The notes under the pieces are model-generated. The model was not told the origin of the DNA. It searched no databases and saw only the letters and a program-made list of their open reading frames with translations. From Azoarcus sp. Aa7 (GTDB lineage: Bacteria > Pseudomonadota > Gammaproteobacteria > Burkholderiales > Rhodocyclaceae), in NCBI RefSeq assembly GCF_014822185.1, contig NZ_QVLR01000030.1, forward strand, positions 1 through 64,000: DNA of 64,000 nucleotides, given 5' to 3'. The stretch's first letter is position 1. Each line of letters opens with the position of its first letter. Below, one piece after another: positions 35,416 to 44,338 of this stretch. The position numbers were made by a program, and so were the translations under genes.

Positions 35416-35473
35416 CGGGAGTCCTTGTGACGAGTTCGGATGTGCGGGGCGAACTTCACCCCATGCCAATTCC

Positions 35474-35501
35474 AGTCTATCGATCCCGCTTTACCCGTCA
35501 G
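35474..35501 (-). promoter_or_regulatory. Probable sigma-70 promoter of the CoA-transferase operon
   Basis: On the minus strand CTGACG (35501-35496), a 16-bp spacer and TAGACT (35479-35474) form a plausible -35/-10 pair about 60 bp upstream of the start at 35415. The string TAGACTGGA also occurs upstream of etfA, hinting at shared control. Confidence 0.45.
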
Positions 35502-35589
35502 GGATGGCAGCGAGTCATTTACGGCCGATGGCGGATCAAATGCGGACGACGCCGGAAACGCCGCGCAGCGCGGGGTTCTCAGCAATGCA

Positions 35590-35611
35590 AAGAGGGCCCG
35601 CAGGCCCCCTT
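35590..35611 (-). terminator. Intrinsic-type terminator after the MFS gene
   Basis: Read on the minus strand, AAGGGGGCC, loop TGCG, GGCCCTCTT form a GC-rich stem followed by a short T-containing stretch. It lies 37 bp beyond the stop of the MFS gene at 35648 and separates the two minus-strand operons. Confidence 0.6.
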
Positions 35612-35647
35612 CGAACGACGTCTGCGGCGTGACTTGCACCACGCCGC

Positions 35648-36976
35648 TCATGGGGTGGAACCCGACACCGCGAGACCGGCTTGCGGCTGCCCCCCGAGCA
35701 GGCCGCCCACGCGCCTGATCGCGAACATTGCGACAAGCGTCGTCGCACACACGAACAGCAACGCGTAGCGCAGCGACTCCGCGCCGAACCAGGGCTGCAG
35801 CCCGTCGCTGAACGCGCCGATCAGCAGTGGCCCCACGCCGACACCGAGCAAGGTGGTGAGGATCGTCAGGGCGGCGAGCGCCACCGCGCGCTGGCCGGGC
35901 GCGACCAGATGGGTGATGAAGCTGTACGAGGGCGCGACCCACCACACGGAAAAGAAGCCGTTCAGCCCGCACCACAGCATGGCGGTGGGCACGGCAACCG
36001 AACCGGCCTGCAGCAAGGTCGCGTGCGGCCACAGCAGATAGGCGGCCAGCGAAACGAAGGCGATGCTGTGCCCGATCAGCGGAATCCTGAGGTGCCAGCG
36101 CTGCCCGCGATGGGTCAGGCGATCCGTCAGCCACCCGCTGAAGAGCATGCCGACGCCCGCCGAGGTGCCGCCGACGAGGCCCGCGAGGAGCCCGGCGTTC
36201 TGCAGCGACAGGTCGTGCGAACGCACGAGGAAGGTCGGATTCCACATGCCGTAGGCGTTCGCACCGAGCGTCGTCACCGCGCTGGCGAGCACGAGGTAAC
36301 GGTAGGGACGGCAAGCCCAGAGCTCGCGCAAGGTGCTCCACATTCCCAGCGGGATCGCGGCGCCCGTATGGCCGCCATCCCATACGCCGCGCCGCGGCTC
36401 GCGCACCGCAAACGCAAGCAGCGCCGCCACCGGCAGGACCGGCAGCGCGAGCACCATGAAAGCGTTGCGCCATCCCCACGCCCCCACCATCCACGCCCCC
36501 ACGCTCAGCGCGACGATCGCGGCAAAGGTCGGCGCCGCCGTGAAGCAGCTGATCGCGAACGAGCGGCGCTGCGGCGGATAGAGGTCGGCGATGATGGACA
36601 ACGAGGCCGGCGTCGCCGGCGCCTCCGCCACCGCCACCGCCATGCGCGCCAGCACCAGCAGTCCGAAGCCGCCCGCCAGACCGCACAGCACCGTCGCCAC
36701 GCACCACATGAGCCCGGACACGGCGAGCATCCGCACGCGCGAGACGCGATCCGCGATGCGTCCCGCAGGCAGGCCCAGCAGCGCATACACGCCGGCGAAC
36801 GCAAGGCCCGAGATGAGCCCCATCGCCGTGTCGCTCGCGCCGAACTCACGCTTGATCGGCTCGATCATCACCGCCATGATCTGCCGCCCGACGAAGTTGT
36901 CCGCATACATCAGCGACAACAGCATGAGCAGCCCGTGGCTGCGCCAGCCAGGTGTCGTGGGGGACGGTGCGGACAT
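35648..36976 (-). CDS. Major facilitator superfamily transporter (spinster-like)
   Basis: 442 aa, about 12 membrane helices. Typical MFS features are RQIMAVMIEPIKREFGASDTAMGLISGLAF near the start and motif A in GRIADRVSRVRML, echoed by GWLTDRLTHRG in the second half. This subgroup is found near aromatic-acid and CoA-pathway genes and is presumed to take up organic acids. It lies 10 bp after the aldolase gene at the end of the lower meta-cleavage operon. Confidence 0.85.
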   Translation of the reverse strand: MSAPSPTTPGWRSHGLLMLLSLMYADNFVGRQIMAVMIEPIKREFGASDTAMGLISGLAFAGVYALLGLPAGRIADRVSRVRMLAVSGLMWCVATVLCGLAGGFGLLVLARMAVAVAEAPATPASLSIIADLYPPQRRSFAISCFTAAPTFAAIVALSVGAWMVGAWGWRNAFMVLALPVLPVAALLAFAVREPRRGVWDGGHTGAAIPLGMWSTLRELWACRPYRYLVLASAVTTLGANAYGMWNPTFLVRSHDLSLQNAGLLAGLVGGTSAGVGMLFSGWLTDRLTHRGQRWHLRIPLIGHSIAFVSLAAYLLWPHATLLQAGSVAVPTAMLWCGLNGFFSVWWVAPSYSFITHLVAPGQRAVALAALTILTTLLGVGVGPLLIGAFSDGLQPWFGAESLRYALLFVCATTLVAMFAIRRVGGLLGGQPQAGLAVSGSTP

Positions 36977-36986
36977 CAGGGCTCCA

Positions 36987-38015
36987 TCACGCGGCAGCCC
37001 GCGCCTTCGCCAATGTCATTGCCGTATCCTCGATCATGTCCTCCTGCCCGCCGACCATGCCGCGGCGCCCCATCTCGACGAGGATCTCGCGCGCCGGCAC
37101 GCCGTACTTCTTCTCCGCGCGCTTCGCGAACAGCAGGAAGGAGCCATACACGCCGGCGTAGCCGAGCGTGAGCGCGTCACGGTCGATGCGGATCGGGAAG
37201 TCCATGATGGGCACGACGAGGTCTTCGGCGACGTCCTGGATGCGGAACACATCGACGCCGGTGGCTATCCCCATGCGCGCGCACACCGCGACGAACACCT
37301 CCATCGGCGTGTTGCCCGCGCCGGCCCCGAGGCCCGCTGCCGCCGCATCGATGCGGTTTGCCCCCGCCTCGATCGCCGCGATGGAGTTCGCGACGCCCAT
37401 CGCCAGATTGTGGTGGCCGTGGAAACCCAGCTCGGTCTCGGGCTTCAGCGCCGCGCGCACCGCGCCGATGCGGGCGCGCACGTCGTCGGGCAGCATGTAG
37501 CCGGCCGAGTCGGTGATGTAGATGCAGTTCGCGCCGTAGCTCTCCATCAGCTTCGCCTGCGCGACGAGCCCTTCGGGGCTGTTCATGTGCGCCATCATCA
37601 GGAAGCCGACGGTATCCATCCCGAGCTTGCGCGCCATGCCGATATGCTGTTCGGAGACGTCCGCCTCGGTGCAGTGGGTCGCGACGCGGATCGTCGACAC
37701 TCCCAGCCCGTGCGCCATCTTCAGGTGATCGACGGTGCCGATCCCCGGCAGCAGCAGCGCCGACACGCGGGCGCGCTTCATCAGCGGCACGACCGCGCCG
37801 AGGTATTCCTCGTCCGTGTGCGCCGGGAAGCCGTAGTTCACCGACGAGCCGCCCAGGCCGTCGCCGTGCGTGACCTCGATCAGCGGCACGCCGGCCTCGT
37901 CCAGCCCGCAAGCGATGGTCTTCATCTGTTCGAGCGTCATCAGGTGACGCTTCGGATGCATGCCGTCCCGCAGGGTCATGTCATGGACGGTGATTTTCCT
38001 GCCGTGCAGATCCAT
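36987..38015 (-). CDS. mhpE: 4-hydroxy-2-oxovalerate (4-hydroxy-2-ketoacid) aldolase
   Basis: 342 aa, full length. DmpG/MhpE/HsaF signature: [17 protein letters not shown] at the N-terminus (metal-binding Asp and catalytic-site residues), [15 protein letters not shown] (metal His pair), [13 protein letters not shown]. It splits 4-hydroxy-2-oxoacids to pyruvate plus an aldehyde (acetaldehyde or propanal) and channels the aldehyde to the acylating dehydrogenase encoded immediately upstream. Homologues serve phenol, biphenyl and steroid routes, so the exact chain length is not known. Confidence 0.95.
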   Translation of the reverse strand: MDLHGRKITVHDMTLRDGMHPKRHLMTLEQMKTIACGLDEAGVPLIEVTHGDGLGGSSVNYGFPAHTDEEYLGAVVPLMKRARVSALLLPGIGTVDHLKMAHGLGVSTIRVATHCTEADVSEQHIGMARKLGMDTVGFLMMAHMNSPEGLVAQAKLMESYGANCIYITDSAGYMLPDDVRARIGAVRAALKPETELGFHGHHNLAMGVANSIAAIEAGANRIDAAAAGLGAGAGNTPMEVFVAVCARMGIATGVDVFRIQDVAEDLVVPIMDFPIRIDRDALTLGYAGVYGSFLLFAKRAEKKYGVPAREILVEMGRRGMVGGQEDMIEDTAMTLAKARAAA

Positions 38016-38025
38016 GGCCGGCTCC

Positions 38026-39027
38026 TTACGCTGCGACGGGTTGGGGGGCGACGGGCACGAGCACGAGCTCGCCCTTGAGGATTTCCTCGGCGAACATCTC
38101 GGCAGTGCGCGCCGCGGCGGCGGTCATGATGTCGAGGTTGCCGGCGTACTTCGGCAGGTAGTCGCCGAGCCCTTCGACCTCGAGGAAGACCGACACGCGA
38201 TTGCCGTCGAAAACCGGCCCGTTTACGAGGCGGTAGCCCGGCACGTACTTCTGCACCTCCGCGATCATTCTGTGGATGGATGCGGTGATCGCCGCCTGAT
38301 CGGGTTCGGACTCGGTCAGGCAATGCACCGTGTCGCGCATCATCAGCGGCGGTTCGGCCGGATTGATGACGACGATGGCCTTGCCCTTCTTCGCGCCGCC
38401 GACTCGTTCGACCGCAGCTGCGGTGGTGCGCGTGAACTCGTCGATGTTCTTGCGCGTGCCGGGACCGACCGACCGCGAGGACACCGTCGCGATGATTTCG
38501 CCATAGGCCACCGGCTGCACGCGCGAGATCGCCGCGACCATTGGGATCGTCGCCTGCCCGCCGCAGGTCACCATGTTCACGTTCATCTCAGAGAGTAGGC
38601 CCCCACGCTCACTGCGTTCGCTGCCCCCCGAGGGGGCGCGGCCGTCTTGGGGGCGGCCCGGCGACGGCCGGCCGACATGCTCGACCAGATTCACCGGCGG
38701 CACGCAATAGGGGCCGATCGCCGCGGGCGTCAGGTCGATCATCAGCACGCCCAGCTCGTTGAGCTTGCGGCTGTTCTCGGCGTGCACATAGGCGCTGGTC
38801 GCATCGAAAGCGATCTGGATGTCGTCCGCCTTCACGTGCGGCAGCAGGCCATCGACGCCTTCCGCGGTCGTCTTCAGGCCCATCTCGCGAGCACGCACCA
38901 GGCCGTCCGACTCGGGGTCGATGCCGACCATCCACACCGGCTCCAGCACCGGGCTGCGTTGCAGCTTGTACAGCAGGTCGGTGCCGATGTTCCCCGGCCC
39001 GATCAGTGCGCAGCGGATCTTTTTCAT
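38026..39027 (-). CDS. mhpF: Acetaldehyde dehydrogenase (acylating) with an in-frame repeat insertion
   Basis: 333 aa; relatives are about 305-316 aa. [17 protein letters not shown] (NAD site), FDATSAYVH and the catalytic Cys in [13 protein letters not shown] are conserved. Between VNLVEHV and [10 protein letters not shown] lies an extra stretch of 29 residues rich in Gly, Arg, Pro and Ser (38587-38673) that homologues do not have; it is encoded by palindromic repeat-like DNA and keeps the frame. The site is a few residues before the catalytic Cys, so activity might be affected, yet the rest of the gene is intact. It converts the aldehyde from the aldolase to acyl-CoA with NAD and CoA. Confidence 0.92.
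   Translation of the reverse strand: MKKIRCALIGPGNIGTDLLYKLQRSPVLEPVWMVGIDPESDGLVRAREMGLKTTAEGVDGLLPHVKADDIQIAFDATSAYVHAENSRKLNELGVLMIDLTPAAIGPYCVPPVNLVEHVGRPSPGRPQDGRAPSGGSERSERGGLLSEMNVNMVTCGGQATIPMVAAISRVQPVAYGEIIATVSSRSVGPGTRKNIDEFTRTTAAAVERVGGAKKGKAIVVINPAEPPLMMRDTVHCLTESEPDQAAITASIHRMIAEVQKYVPGYRLVNGPVFDGNRVSVFLEVEGLGDYLPKYAGNLDIMTAAAARTAEMFAEEILKGELVLVPVAPQPVAA
38587..38673. repeat. Palindrome-rich insertion within the acetaldehyde dehydrogenase gene
   Basis: 87 bp absent from the expected gene alignment. It contains GCCCCCCGAGGGGGC (a palindrome around 38622-38637) next to ACGCTCACTGCGTTCGCTGC-like DNA, a composition frequent in intergenic repeats of betaproteobacteria. The length is a multiple of three, so it adds 29 codons without a frameshift. 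Confidence 0.75.
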
Positions 39028-39126
39028 TATGTTGTCCTTGCAGGGTTCTCTGTTGGGGTGGCGCAGCGCACGCGACGCGGAGGAGGAGAGCGATGGGTTT
39101 CGCGCCGCGTGCCTGCAACCGGAAAA

Positions 39127-39918
39127 CTACGGCGCGAAGCCGATCGAGCAGCCGCCCAGGCCCTCGATCCGCATCGTGAAGCGGTCGCCCGCGACAACGG
39201 GTACCAGCGGGGCGAGCGAACCCGACAGGATCAGCTCGCCCTTGCGGAACGGGATGCCGAACTCACCCAGCGTGTTCGCGAGCCACGCCACGGCCTCCGC
39301 CGGGTGGCCCTGCACCGCCGCGCCGAAGCCGCTGCCCGCCGGCTCGCCGTTGCGGAACATCTCCATGTGCAGCGCCGCGAGGTCCAGCCCGCGCGGGTCG
39401 ACGTGCTCACGCCCGACCACGAACACGCCGCAAGAGGCGTTGTCGGCGACGGTGTCCTGGATGTGGATCTTCCACGCATCGATGCGCGAATCGACGATCT
39501 CGAAGCACGGCGCGACCCATTCGGTCGCCGCCAGCACGTCGTCGCGCGTCACGCCGGGCCCGCGCAGATCCGCCTTCAGCATGAAGGCGATCTCGCCCTC
39601 GGCGCGCGGCTGGATCAGCGGATAGTCCTTCAGGCTGATCGTCGCGCCGTCGTCGAACAGCATCGCGTCGGTCAGGAAGCCAAAGTCCGGCTGATGCACG
39701 TCCAGCATGTCCTGCACAGCCTTGCTCGTGACGCCGATCTTCTTGCCGATCACGCGCTCCCCGTCAGCCTCGCGCCGCTGCAGCAGGCGCAGCGAGATGC
39801 GGTACGCGTCGGCGACGGACATGCCCGGGTGGCGCGAGGTGAGCGGCGACACCGTGCGCCGGCTGCGCAGGGCGGCATGCAGTTCGTCGCCCAGGGTTTC
39901 GATCAGGGTTGCATCCAT
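39127..39918 (-). CDS. 2-oxopent-4-enoate (2-hydroxydienoate) hydratase
   Basis: 263 aa from MDATLIETLGDELHAAL at 39918; longer frames read into the SDR gene. Family motifs: KKIGVTSKAVQDMLDVHQPDFGFL, PRAEGEIAFMLKADL (metal-binding Glu residues) and FEIVDSRIDAWKI. It hydrates 2-hydroxypenta-2,4-dienoate or the hexadienoate analogue to a 4-hydroxy-2-oxoacid, the substrate of the aldolase encoded two genes on. Order hydratase-dehydrogenase-aldolase is that of meta-cleavage lower pathways. Confidence 0.92.
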   Translation of the reverse strand: MDATLIETLGDELHAALRSRRTVSPLTSRHPGMSVADAYRISLRLLQRREADGERVIGKKIGVTSKAVQDMLDVHQPDFGFLTDAMLFDDGATISLKDYPLIQPRAEGEIAFMLKADLRGPGVTRDDVLAATEWVAPCFEIVDSRIDAWKIHIQDTVADNASCGVFVVGREHVDPRGLDLAALHMEMFRNGEPAGSGFGAAVQGHPAEAVAWLANTLGEFGIPFRKGELILSGSLAPLVPVVAGDRFTMRIEGLGGCSIGFAP

Positions 39919-39962
39919 GCTTGTCGTTCTTTCTTCATCTCTGTCGGGATTGTGTGCGCTGC

Positions 39963-40736
39963 TCAGCCGGGCCAGACGCTCGATTCGGCGCCGCCATCGA
40001 CCTCGATGACCTTCCCGGTCACCCAACGCGATGCGTCCGAGGCGAGGTAGAGCGCCGCGGCGGCGATGTCCTCGGTCTCGCCAAGGCTCTGCAGCGGGGT
40101 GTTCTTGATCATTCCGTCGCGCATCTCGGCCGGCAGCACGCGGTTGAGCGCATCGGTGAGAATCGGTCCCGGCGCGATCGCGTTCACGCGCACCTGCGGC
40201 GCGAAATCCTGCGCGAGCAGGCGCGTCAGTTGCGTCAGCGCCGCCTTCGCGGTGCCGTAGGCGCTGAAGTGCGGCTGCGCATAGCGCGCGGCGCCCGAGG
40301 TGATGTTGATGATGTTGCCCGCACCGGCCTCGCGCATCAGCGGCACGCACAGCTGGCTCAGCGCGTAGGCCGAGCTGACGTTGAAGCGGAAGACCTCCTC
40401 GAACTGCTCGGGCGTCATCTTCAGCGGATGGTTCGGTCCCGCACCGCCGGCGTTGTTCACGAGATGCGTCACGCGGCCGAACGCTTCCTGCGCCGCCGCC
40501 ACGAGCGCGGCCCGCCGGGCAGCGTCATTCACGTCGCAGGACACGGCCAGCGCCCTCCGCCCCATCGCGCGCACTTCGGCCGCGACGGCCTCGACGTCGG
40601 CGAGCGTGCGCGCAGCGCACACCACGTCCGCCCCGCGCTCGGCGAAGGCCAGCGCAATCGCGCGCCCTATTCCCCGCCCCGCGCCCGTCACCACGGCCAC
40701 GCGGCCTTCCATGCTGAAGCGATCGATGATGCTCAT
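39963..40736 (-). CDS. Short-chain dehydrogenase/reductase
   Basis: 257 aa classical SDR. Cofactor motif TGAGRGIGRA, NNAGGAG, catalytic Ser in NITSGAARYAQ, and YGTAK (Tyr-x3-Lys), ending with the common VIEVDGG. Residues after the second beta strand (AARTLADVE) favour NADP(H). It oxidises or reduces a hydroxyl/keto group of a pathway intermediate. Placed between the flavin reductase and the hydratase, with gaps of 34 and 44 bp, so in the same operon. Confidence 0.88.
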   Translation of the reverse strand: MSIIDRFSMEGRVAVVTGAGRGIGRAIALAFAERGADVVCAARTLADVEAVAAEVRAMGRRALAVSCDVNDAARRAALVAAAQEAFGRVTHLVNNAGGAGPNHPLKMTPEQFEEVFRFNVSSAYALSQLCVPLMREAGAGNIINITSGAARYAQPHFSAYGTAKAALTQLTRLLAQDFAPQVRVNAIAPGPILTDALNRVLPAEMRDGMIKNTPLQSLGETEDIAAAALYLASDASRWVTGKVIEVDGGAESSVWPG

Positions 40737-40770
40737 GAATTCTCCCGATGATTGGATCGAACGGCCCCGC

Positions 40771-41748
40771 TCAGCGCGGCGCCCACAAATCAGGCAGGCC
40801 GGGATCGGTCGCGGCGACCAGGCGCTTGAGCATCAGCTTGAGCGCCATCACGTCGCCCACCCCCAGCTTGTCCGCGAGGTTGTCCTCCTGGGCCTTTGCC
40901 AGCGCGATCTGCCGCAGCGCGACCTCGCGCCCGTCGGCCGTCAGCACGTAGCGGTTCTGCCGGCCGCGGCGCTCGCAGGCCACGAAGCGACGCTCCTCGA
41001 GCTGCGCCATCATCTCGGCGGTCGCCTCGATGCCGGTATAGCTCACGAACGCGTTGAGCTCCTCCAGCGTCAGGTCGTCGCGGATGCACAGCACCGACAG
41101 CAGGAAGAAGTTCGCCTCGTCCAGCGCATCGCCCGCGAGCATGCGGCGCAGCGCGAACAGCATCTGATAATGGGCGCGACCGAGCAGGTAGCCGAGCAGG
41201 TCCTCGGTGTAGCTGCATTCGGGCGGTGGAGGCGCCGCAAGGCGAAGTTCGGTGCGCGGCTTGCGTGCGGCCACCGCATACTGCCCGGCCTGATACACCA
41301 GCGGCGGTTCCGGGCTGCGGTCGTAGGCATGCACCTCGCCGACGAAGATCACGTGATCGCCGCCTTCGTAGCTGAACGCAGTGCGGCACTGGAAGCGCGC
41401 TGTACACCCAGGCAGCAGCGGCGCATCGCTGATCCCCTCGTCGAGCTCGATGCCGCCGAACTTGTCCTCGCCCGGCGACGCGAAGCGGCCCGACAGCCCT
41501 TCCTGCGCCGCCGACAGTACATGCACGTTCCAGTGCTGGTGAGTCGAGAACGCCTCCAGGCTGCGGGCACTCTTCGCGAGGCTCCACAGCACCAGCGGCG
41601 GATTGAGCGAAACTGAATTGAAGCTGTTGGCGGTCACCCCCACCGGAGCCCCACCGGAGTCACGCGTCGTGATGATCGTGACCCCGGTCGTGAAGGTGCC
41701 GAGCGCGGCACGGAACGCCTGCGGATCGAAGCTCGCTTGCGACGTCAT
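40771..41748 (-). CDS. Flavin reductase fused to a C-terminal MarR-like domain
   Basis: 325 aa. Residues 1-165 are a HpaC/HsaB-type flavin reductase (ALGTFTTGVTIITTRD, GVTANSFNSVSLNPPLV, FVGEVHAYD). Residues about 180-310 are a winged-helix MarR-like domain (LTLEELNAFVSYTGIEATAEMMAQLEERRFV, RRGRQNRYVLTADGRE). This fusion is known from the C1 reductase of Acinetobacter p-hydroxyphenylacetate hydroxylase, in which the C-terminal domain is an autoinhibitor released by substrate. It would supply FMNH2/FADH2 to a partner oxygenase, which is not in this window. Head of the lower-pathway operon. Confidence 0.87.
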   Translation of the reverse strand: MTSQASFDPQAFRAALGTFTTGVTIITTRDSGGAPVGVTANSFNSVSLNPPLVLWSLAKSARSLEAFSTHQHWNVHVLSAAQEGLSGRFASPGEDKFGGIELDEGISDAPLLPGCTARFQCRTAFSYEGGDHVIFVGEVHAYDRSPEPPLVYQAGQYAVAARKPRTELRLAAPPPPECSYTEDLLGYLLGRAHYQMLFALRRMLAGDALDEANFFLLSVLCIRDDLTLEELNAFVSYTGIEATAEMMAQLEERRFVACERRGRQNRYVLTADGREVALRQIALAKAQEDNLADKLGVGDVMALKLMLKRLVAATDPGLPDLWAPR

Positions 41749-41969
41749 CGGGGGTCTCCGGAAACAGGGAACATGGCCGCAGTATCAAAGCTGGCCAAGC
41801 CTGCAACATCGTCCCAATGGACTAACGCGTGCGAGGCATCGGGCAACTCCGCGTGCGTAATTCGATTTGGGCCATTTCCGTCAACCGCAACCGTCGTTCG
41901 CTCACGCAGGCAAGCCGCGATCCGTCCACAGGCAGCCAGCAGGGTGTGTTCGAGCAACCCAGGGAATGC

Positions 41970-42007
41970 GTGAAAAAAGCGCTACGAAAACGTACAATGT
42001 TCTGTAC
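41970..42007 (+). promoter_or_regulatory. Promoter and autoregulatory palindrome of the toxin-antitoxin operon
   Basis: GTGAAA (41970-41975), a 17-bp spacer and TACAAT (41993-41998) form a sigma-70-like promoter. The inverted repeat GTACA-N6-TGTAC (41992-42007) overlaps the -10 box, where an antitoxin repressor would bind. The antitoxin start is 28 bp further on. Confidence 0.6.
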
Positions 42008-42034
42008 CTTTTTTGTGCGATTCAGGAGGCCACG

Positions 42035-42325
42035 ATGGCTATCTCCGCAAGCGACATCGTCCCGCTCTCTCACGCCCGGGCCAACTTTTCCGAACTGGCA
42101 GAAGAGGTCAAAGGCGGCGCCGAGAAGATCATCACCAAGAACGGTGAGAGCTACGTCGCCCTGATCGACGCCAACCGTCTGGACTACTACCACCAGCTGG
42201 AGCGTGAGCGGATTCATCTGCTGCTGATCGACGAGGCCGCCAAGGGACTCGACGATGTTGTCGCCGGCAAGGTGAAGGACGCCCGCAGCGTGGTTCAGTC
42301 CATCAAGCGCCGTCGCAGCGTGTGA
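42035..42325 (+). CDS. Phd/YefM-type antitoxin
   Basis: 96 aa from an ATG with GGAGG about 6 bases upstream; longer in-frame starts lie in the promoter region. The Phd/YefM motif is clear: IVPLSHARANFSELAEEVK, then ITKNGESYVALIDANRLDYYHQLE. The N-terminal half would bind the palindrome upstream and the C-terminal half would wrap the toxin encoded 18 bp downstream. GC is lower than in the catabolic genes around it. Confidence 0.88.
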   Translation: MAISASDIVPLSHARANFSELAEEVKGGAEKIITKNGESYVALIDANRLDYYHQLERERIHLLLIDEAAKGLDDVVAGKVKDARSVVQSIKRRRSV

Positions 42326-42343
42326 GTTGCGACGGATCTGCTT

Positions 42344-42733
42344 GTGGCAAGAAAACCGGCCGTCAAACTCACCGCGAACTTCGAGCGCAACCTCGAAGAC
42401 ATCGAGCGCTTCCTGACCGAAGCGGAAGTACCGCAAGCCTTCGACAGCTTGCTGGACGAACTGCTTGAAACGGTGATTCCCAACCTCGAGCGCTACCCGG
42501 ACATGGGGCGCCCCTTCCTGACCCGTCAGCCGCGCTCCGTGGAGGCCACCAATGCGCTGGCAACGCTCCGTGCAAAGTTGTCTGCACTGACAGCCGACAT
42601 GGACGCCCTCCGCGAATACGTCCTCAAGGACTACCTGCTGCTCTACGCACAGGCTGGAGGCGCGATCTACCTGCTGGCCATCCGACACCAGCGACAGCTG
42701 TCGTTCGACTTCGAAGGGCACTGGAGGGCATAG
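42344..42733 (+). CDS. RelE/ParE-type toxin
   Basis: 129 aa, GTG start at 42344. N-terminal KLTANFERNLEDIERFL and the late segment YVLKDYLLLYAQAGGAIYLLAIRHQRQLSFDFEG follow the ParE/RelE plasmid-stabilisation fold (beta strands ending with a basic patch). It is somewhat longer than common RelE toxins (about 95-105 aa) because of the helix around residues 55-85. Co-transcribed with the antitoxin. The molecular target (gyrase or ribosome) is not determinable here. Confidence 0.82.
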   Translation: MARKPAVKLTANFERNLEDIERFLTEAEVPQAFDSLLDELLETVIPNLERYPDMGRPFLTRQPRSVEATNALATLRAKLSALTADMDALREYVLKDYLLLYAQAGGAIYLLAIRHQRQLSFDFEGHWRA

Positions 42734-42867
42734 ACCAAACGGCCGCCCCGCCATGGTCCGATCGGACGAGGCCGCCCCCCGCCGCGGGGTGATAGTGTTG
42801 CGTCCAAAGCGCAAGCCGCATTGCGCCGCGCGACACTTCTCCGACAACCCACGGGAACCGCAACGCC

Positions 42868-44301
42868 ATGACCTCCACGGTAAGCACAGTCGCTGGCCTG
42901 AGCCAGATGCTCTCGCAGCAGAAATCCGCATTCACGGCCGCCGGCCCGGTCGGCGCCGACGAGCGCCGCGCGCGCATCCAGAGCGTGATCGACCTGCTCG
43001 TGAAGCACCACGAAGCCCTCGCGGCGGCGATGGAAGCGGACTTCGGCAACCGGCCGAAGGGCTTCTCGCTGATGAACGACGTGCTCGGCTCGCTCGCGTC
43101 GCTGAAGCACGCGCGCGACCACCTCGAAGCGTGGATGCAGAACGAGAAGCGCGCACCCTTCACGCCCTATGACCACTTCGGCGGTGAAGCCTGGGTGATG
43201 TACCAGCCGAAGGGCTCGATCGGCGTCATCGGCACCTGGAACGCCCCGCTGTTCACGCTCCTGAGCCCGCTCGCCTACGCGCTCGCCGCGGGCAACCGCG
43301 CGATCCTGAAACCCTCCGAAATCACCCCGCGCACCGCAGCAATCGTCGCCGAGGCCTTCGCCGGCCTGATCGACCCGGCCATCGTCGGCGTCGTCACCGG
43401 CGGGCCGGATATCGGCGAAGCCTTCAGCAAGCAGCCCTTCGACCACCTCGTCTTCACCGGCAGCACCGCGGTCGGCCGCGAAGTGATGCGCAACGCGGCT
43501 GAGAACCTCGTACCGGTCACGCTCGAACTCGGCGGCAAGTCGCCGACCATCGTCGCCCGCAGTGCCGATCTCGCCACCGCCGCCTTCCGCATCGCCGCCG
43601 CCAAGGCCGCCAACGGCGGACAGTTGTGCGTGAACCCGGATGTAATCTACGCCCCGCGCGAACGCCTGGAAGACTTCGTCGGCGCCCTCAAGAGCGCCTA
43701 CGCGTCGCTATTCCCGACCATCGCCGACAATCCGGACGTCGTCGCGGTCGTCAATGCGCGCCATCTCGCGCGCGTGGAAGGCTACGTCGACGAAGCCGCC
43801 GCGGCCGGCGCGCGCGTCGAAACCACGCCGGCACCCACCCCAGCCGATCCCGAAAACCGTCGCCGTCCGCTGCGCATCGTCATCGACCCGCCGCGCACGA
43901 CCCGCATCATGCAGGAAGAGATCTTCGGACCCGCCGTGGTCGTGCTGCCTTACGACGACATCGACGCGGTCATCGCCGACATCAACGCCCGCCCCCGTCC
44001 GCTCGCGCTGTACTACTTCGGCGAGGATGCGGCCGAGCAGCAGCGCGTGCTCGAACACACCCTCTCGGGCGGCGTCACGATCAACGAAGCCATGTTCCAC
44101 GCCGCGATGCAGGACGCCCCCTTCGGCGGCGTCGGCGCCTCGGGCATGGGCCACTACCACGGCCGCGAGGGCTTCATCGAGTTCAGCCACGTGCGCACCG
44201 TGTTCAAGGCCCCTGCCCACGACCCGCGCCGCGAATGGGGCACCCTGCCGCCCTACCCCGAGCACCTTCTCGCCGCGATGCAATCCCAGGTCACGCCCTG
44301 A
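42868..44301 (+). CDS. Coniferyl-aldehyde-dehydrogenase-type aldehyde dehydrogenase
   Basis: 477 aa. Closest in appearance to CalB-type coniferyl aldehyde dehydrogenases. NAD-binding and catalytic features: GVIGTWNAPLFTLLSPL, FTGSTAVGREVM, ELGGKSPTIV (catalytic Glu) and NGGQLCVNPDV (catalytic Cys). It oxidises an aliphatic or aromatic aldehyde to the acid. It is followed 37 bp on by a LuxR-type regulator, suggesting local control. About 130 bp separate it from the toxin gene. Confidence 0.87.
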   Translation: MTSTVSTVAGLSQMLSQQKSAFTAAGPVGADERRARIQSVIDLLVKHHEALAAAMEADFGNRPKGFSLMNDVLGSLASLKHARDHLEAWMQNEKRAPFTPYDHFGGEAWVMYQPKGSIGVIGTWNAPLFTLLSPLAYALAAGNRAILKPSEITPRTAAIVAEAFAGLIDPAIVGVVTGGPDIGEAFSKQPFDHLVFTGSTAVGREVMRNAAENLVPVTLELGGKSPTIVARSADLATAAFRIAAAKAANGGQLCVNPDVIYAPRERLEDFVGALKSAYASLFPTIADNPDVVAVVNARHLARVEGYVDEAAAAGARVETTPAPTPADPENRRRPLRIVIDPPRTTRIMQEEIFGPAVVVLPYDDIDAVIADINARPRPLALYYFGEDAAEQQRVLEHTLSGGVTINEAMFHAAMQDAPFGGVGASGMGHYHGREGFIEFSHVRTVFKAPAHDPRREWGTLPPYPEHLLAAMQSQVTP

Positions 44302-44338
44302 CAGCACCGCACCGTAACCCGAGACCGGAGGATTTCCG

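Noticed and set aside
35412-36707. A 431-codon minus-strand frame overlapping the MFS gene
   Set aside because: It is a frame-shifted shadow of the MFS gene running across the terminator region.
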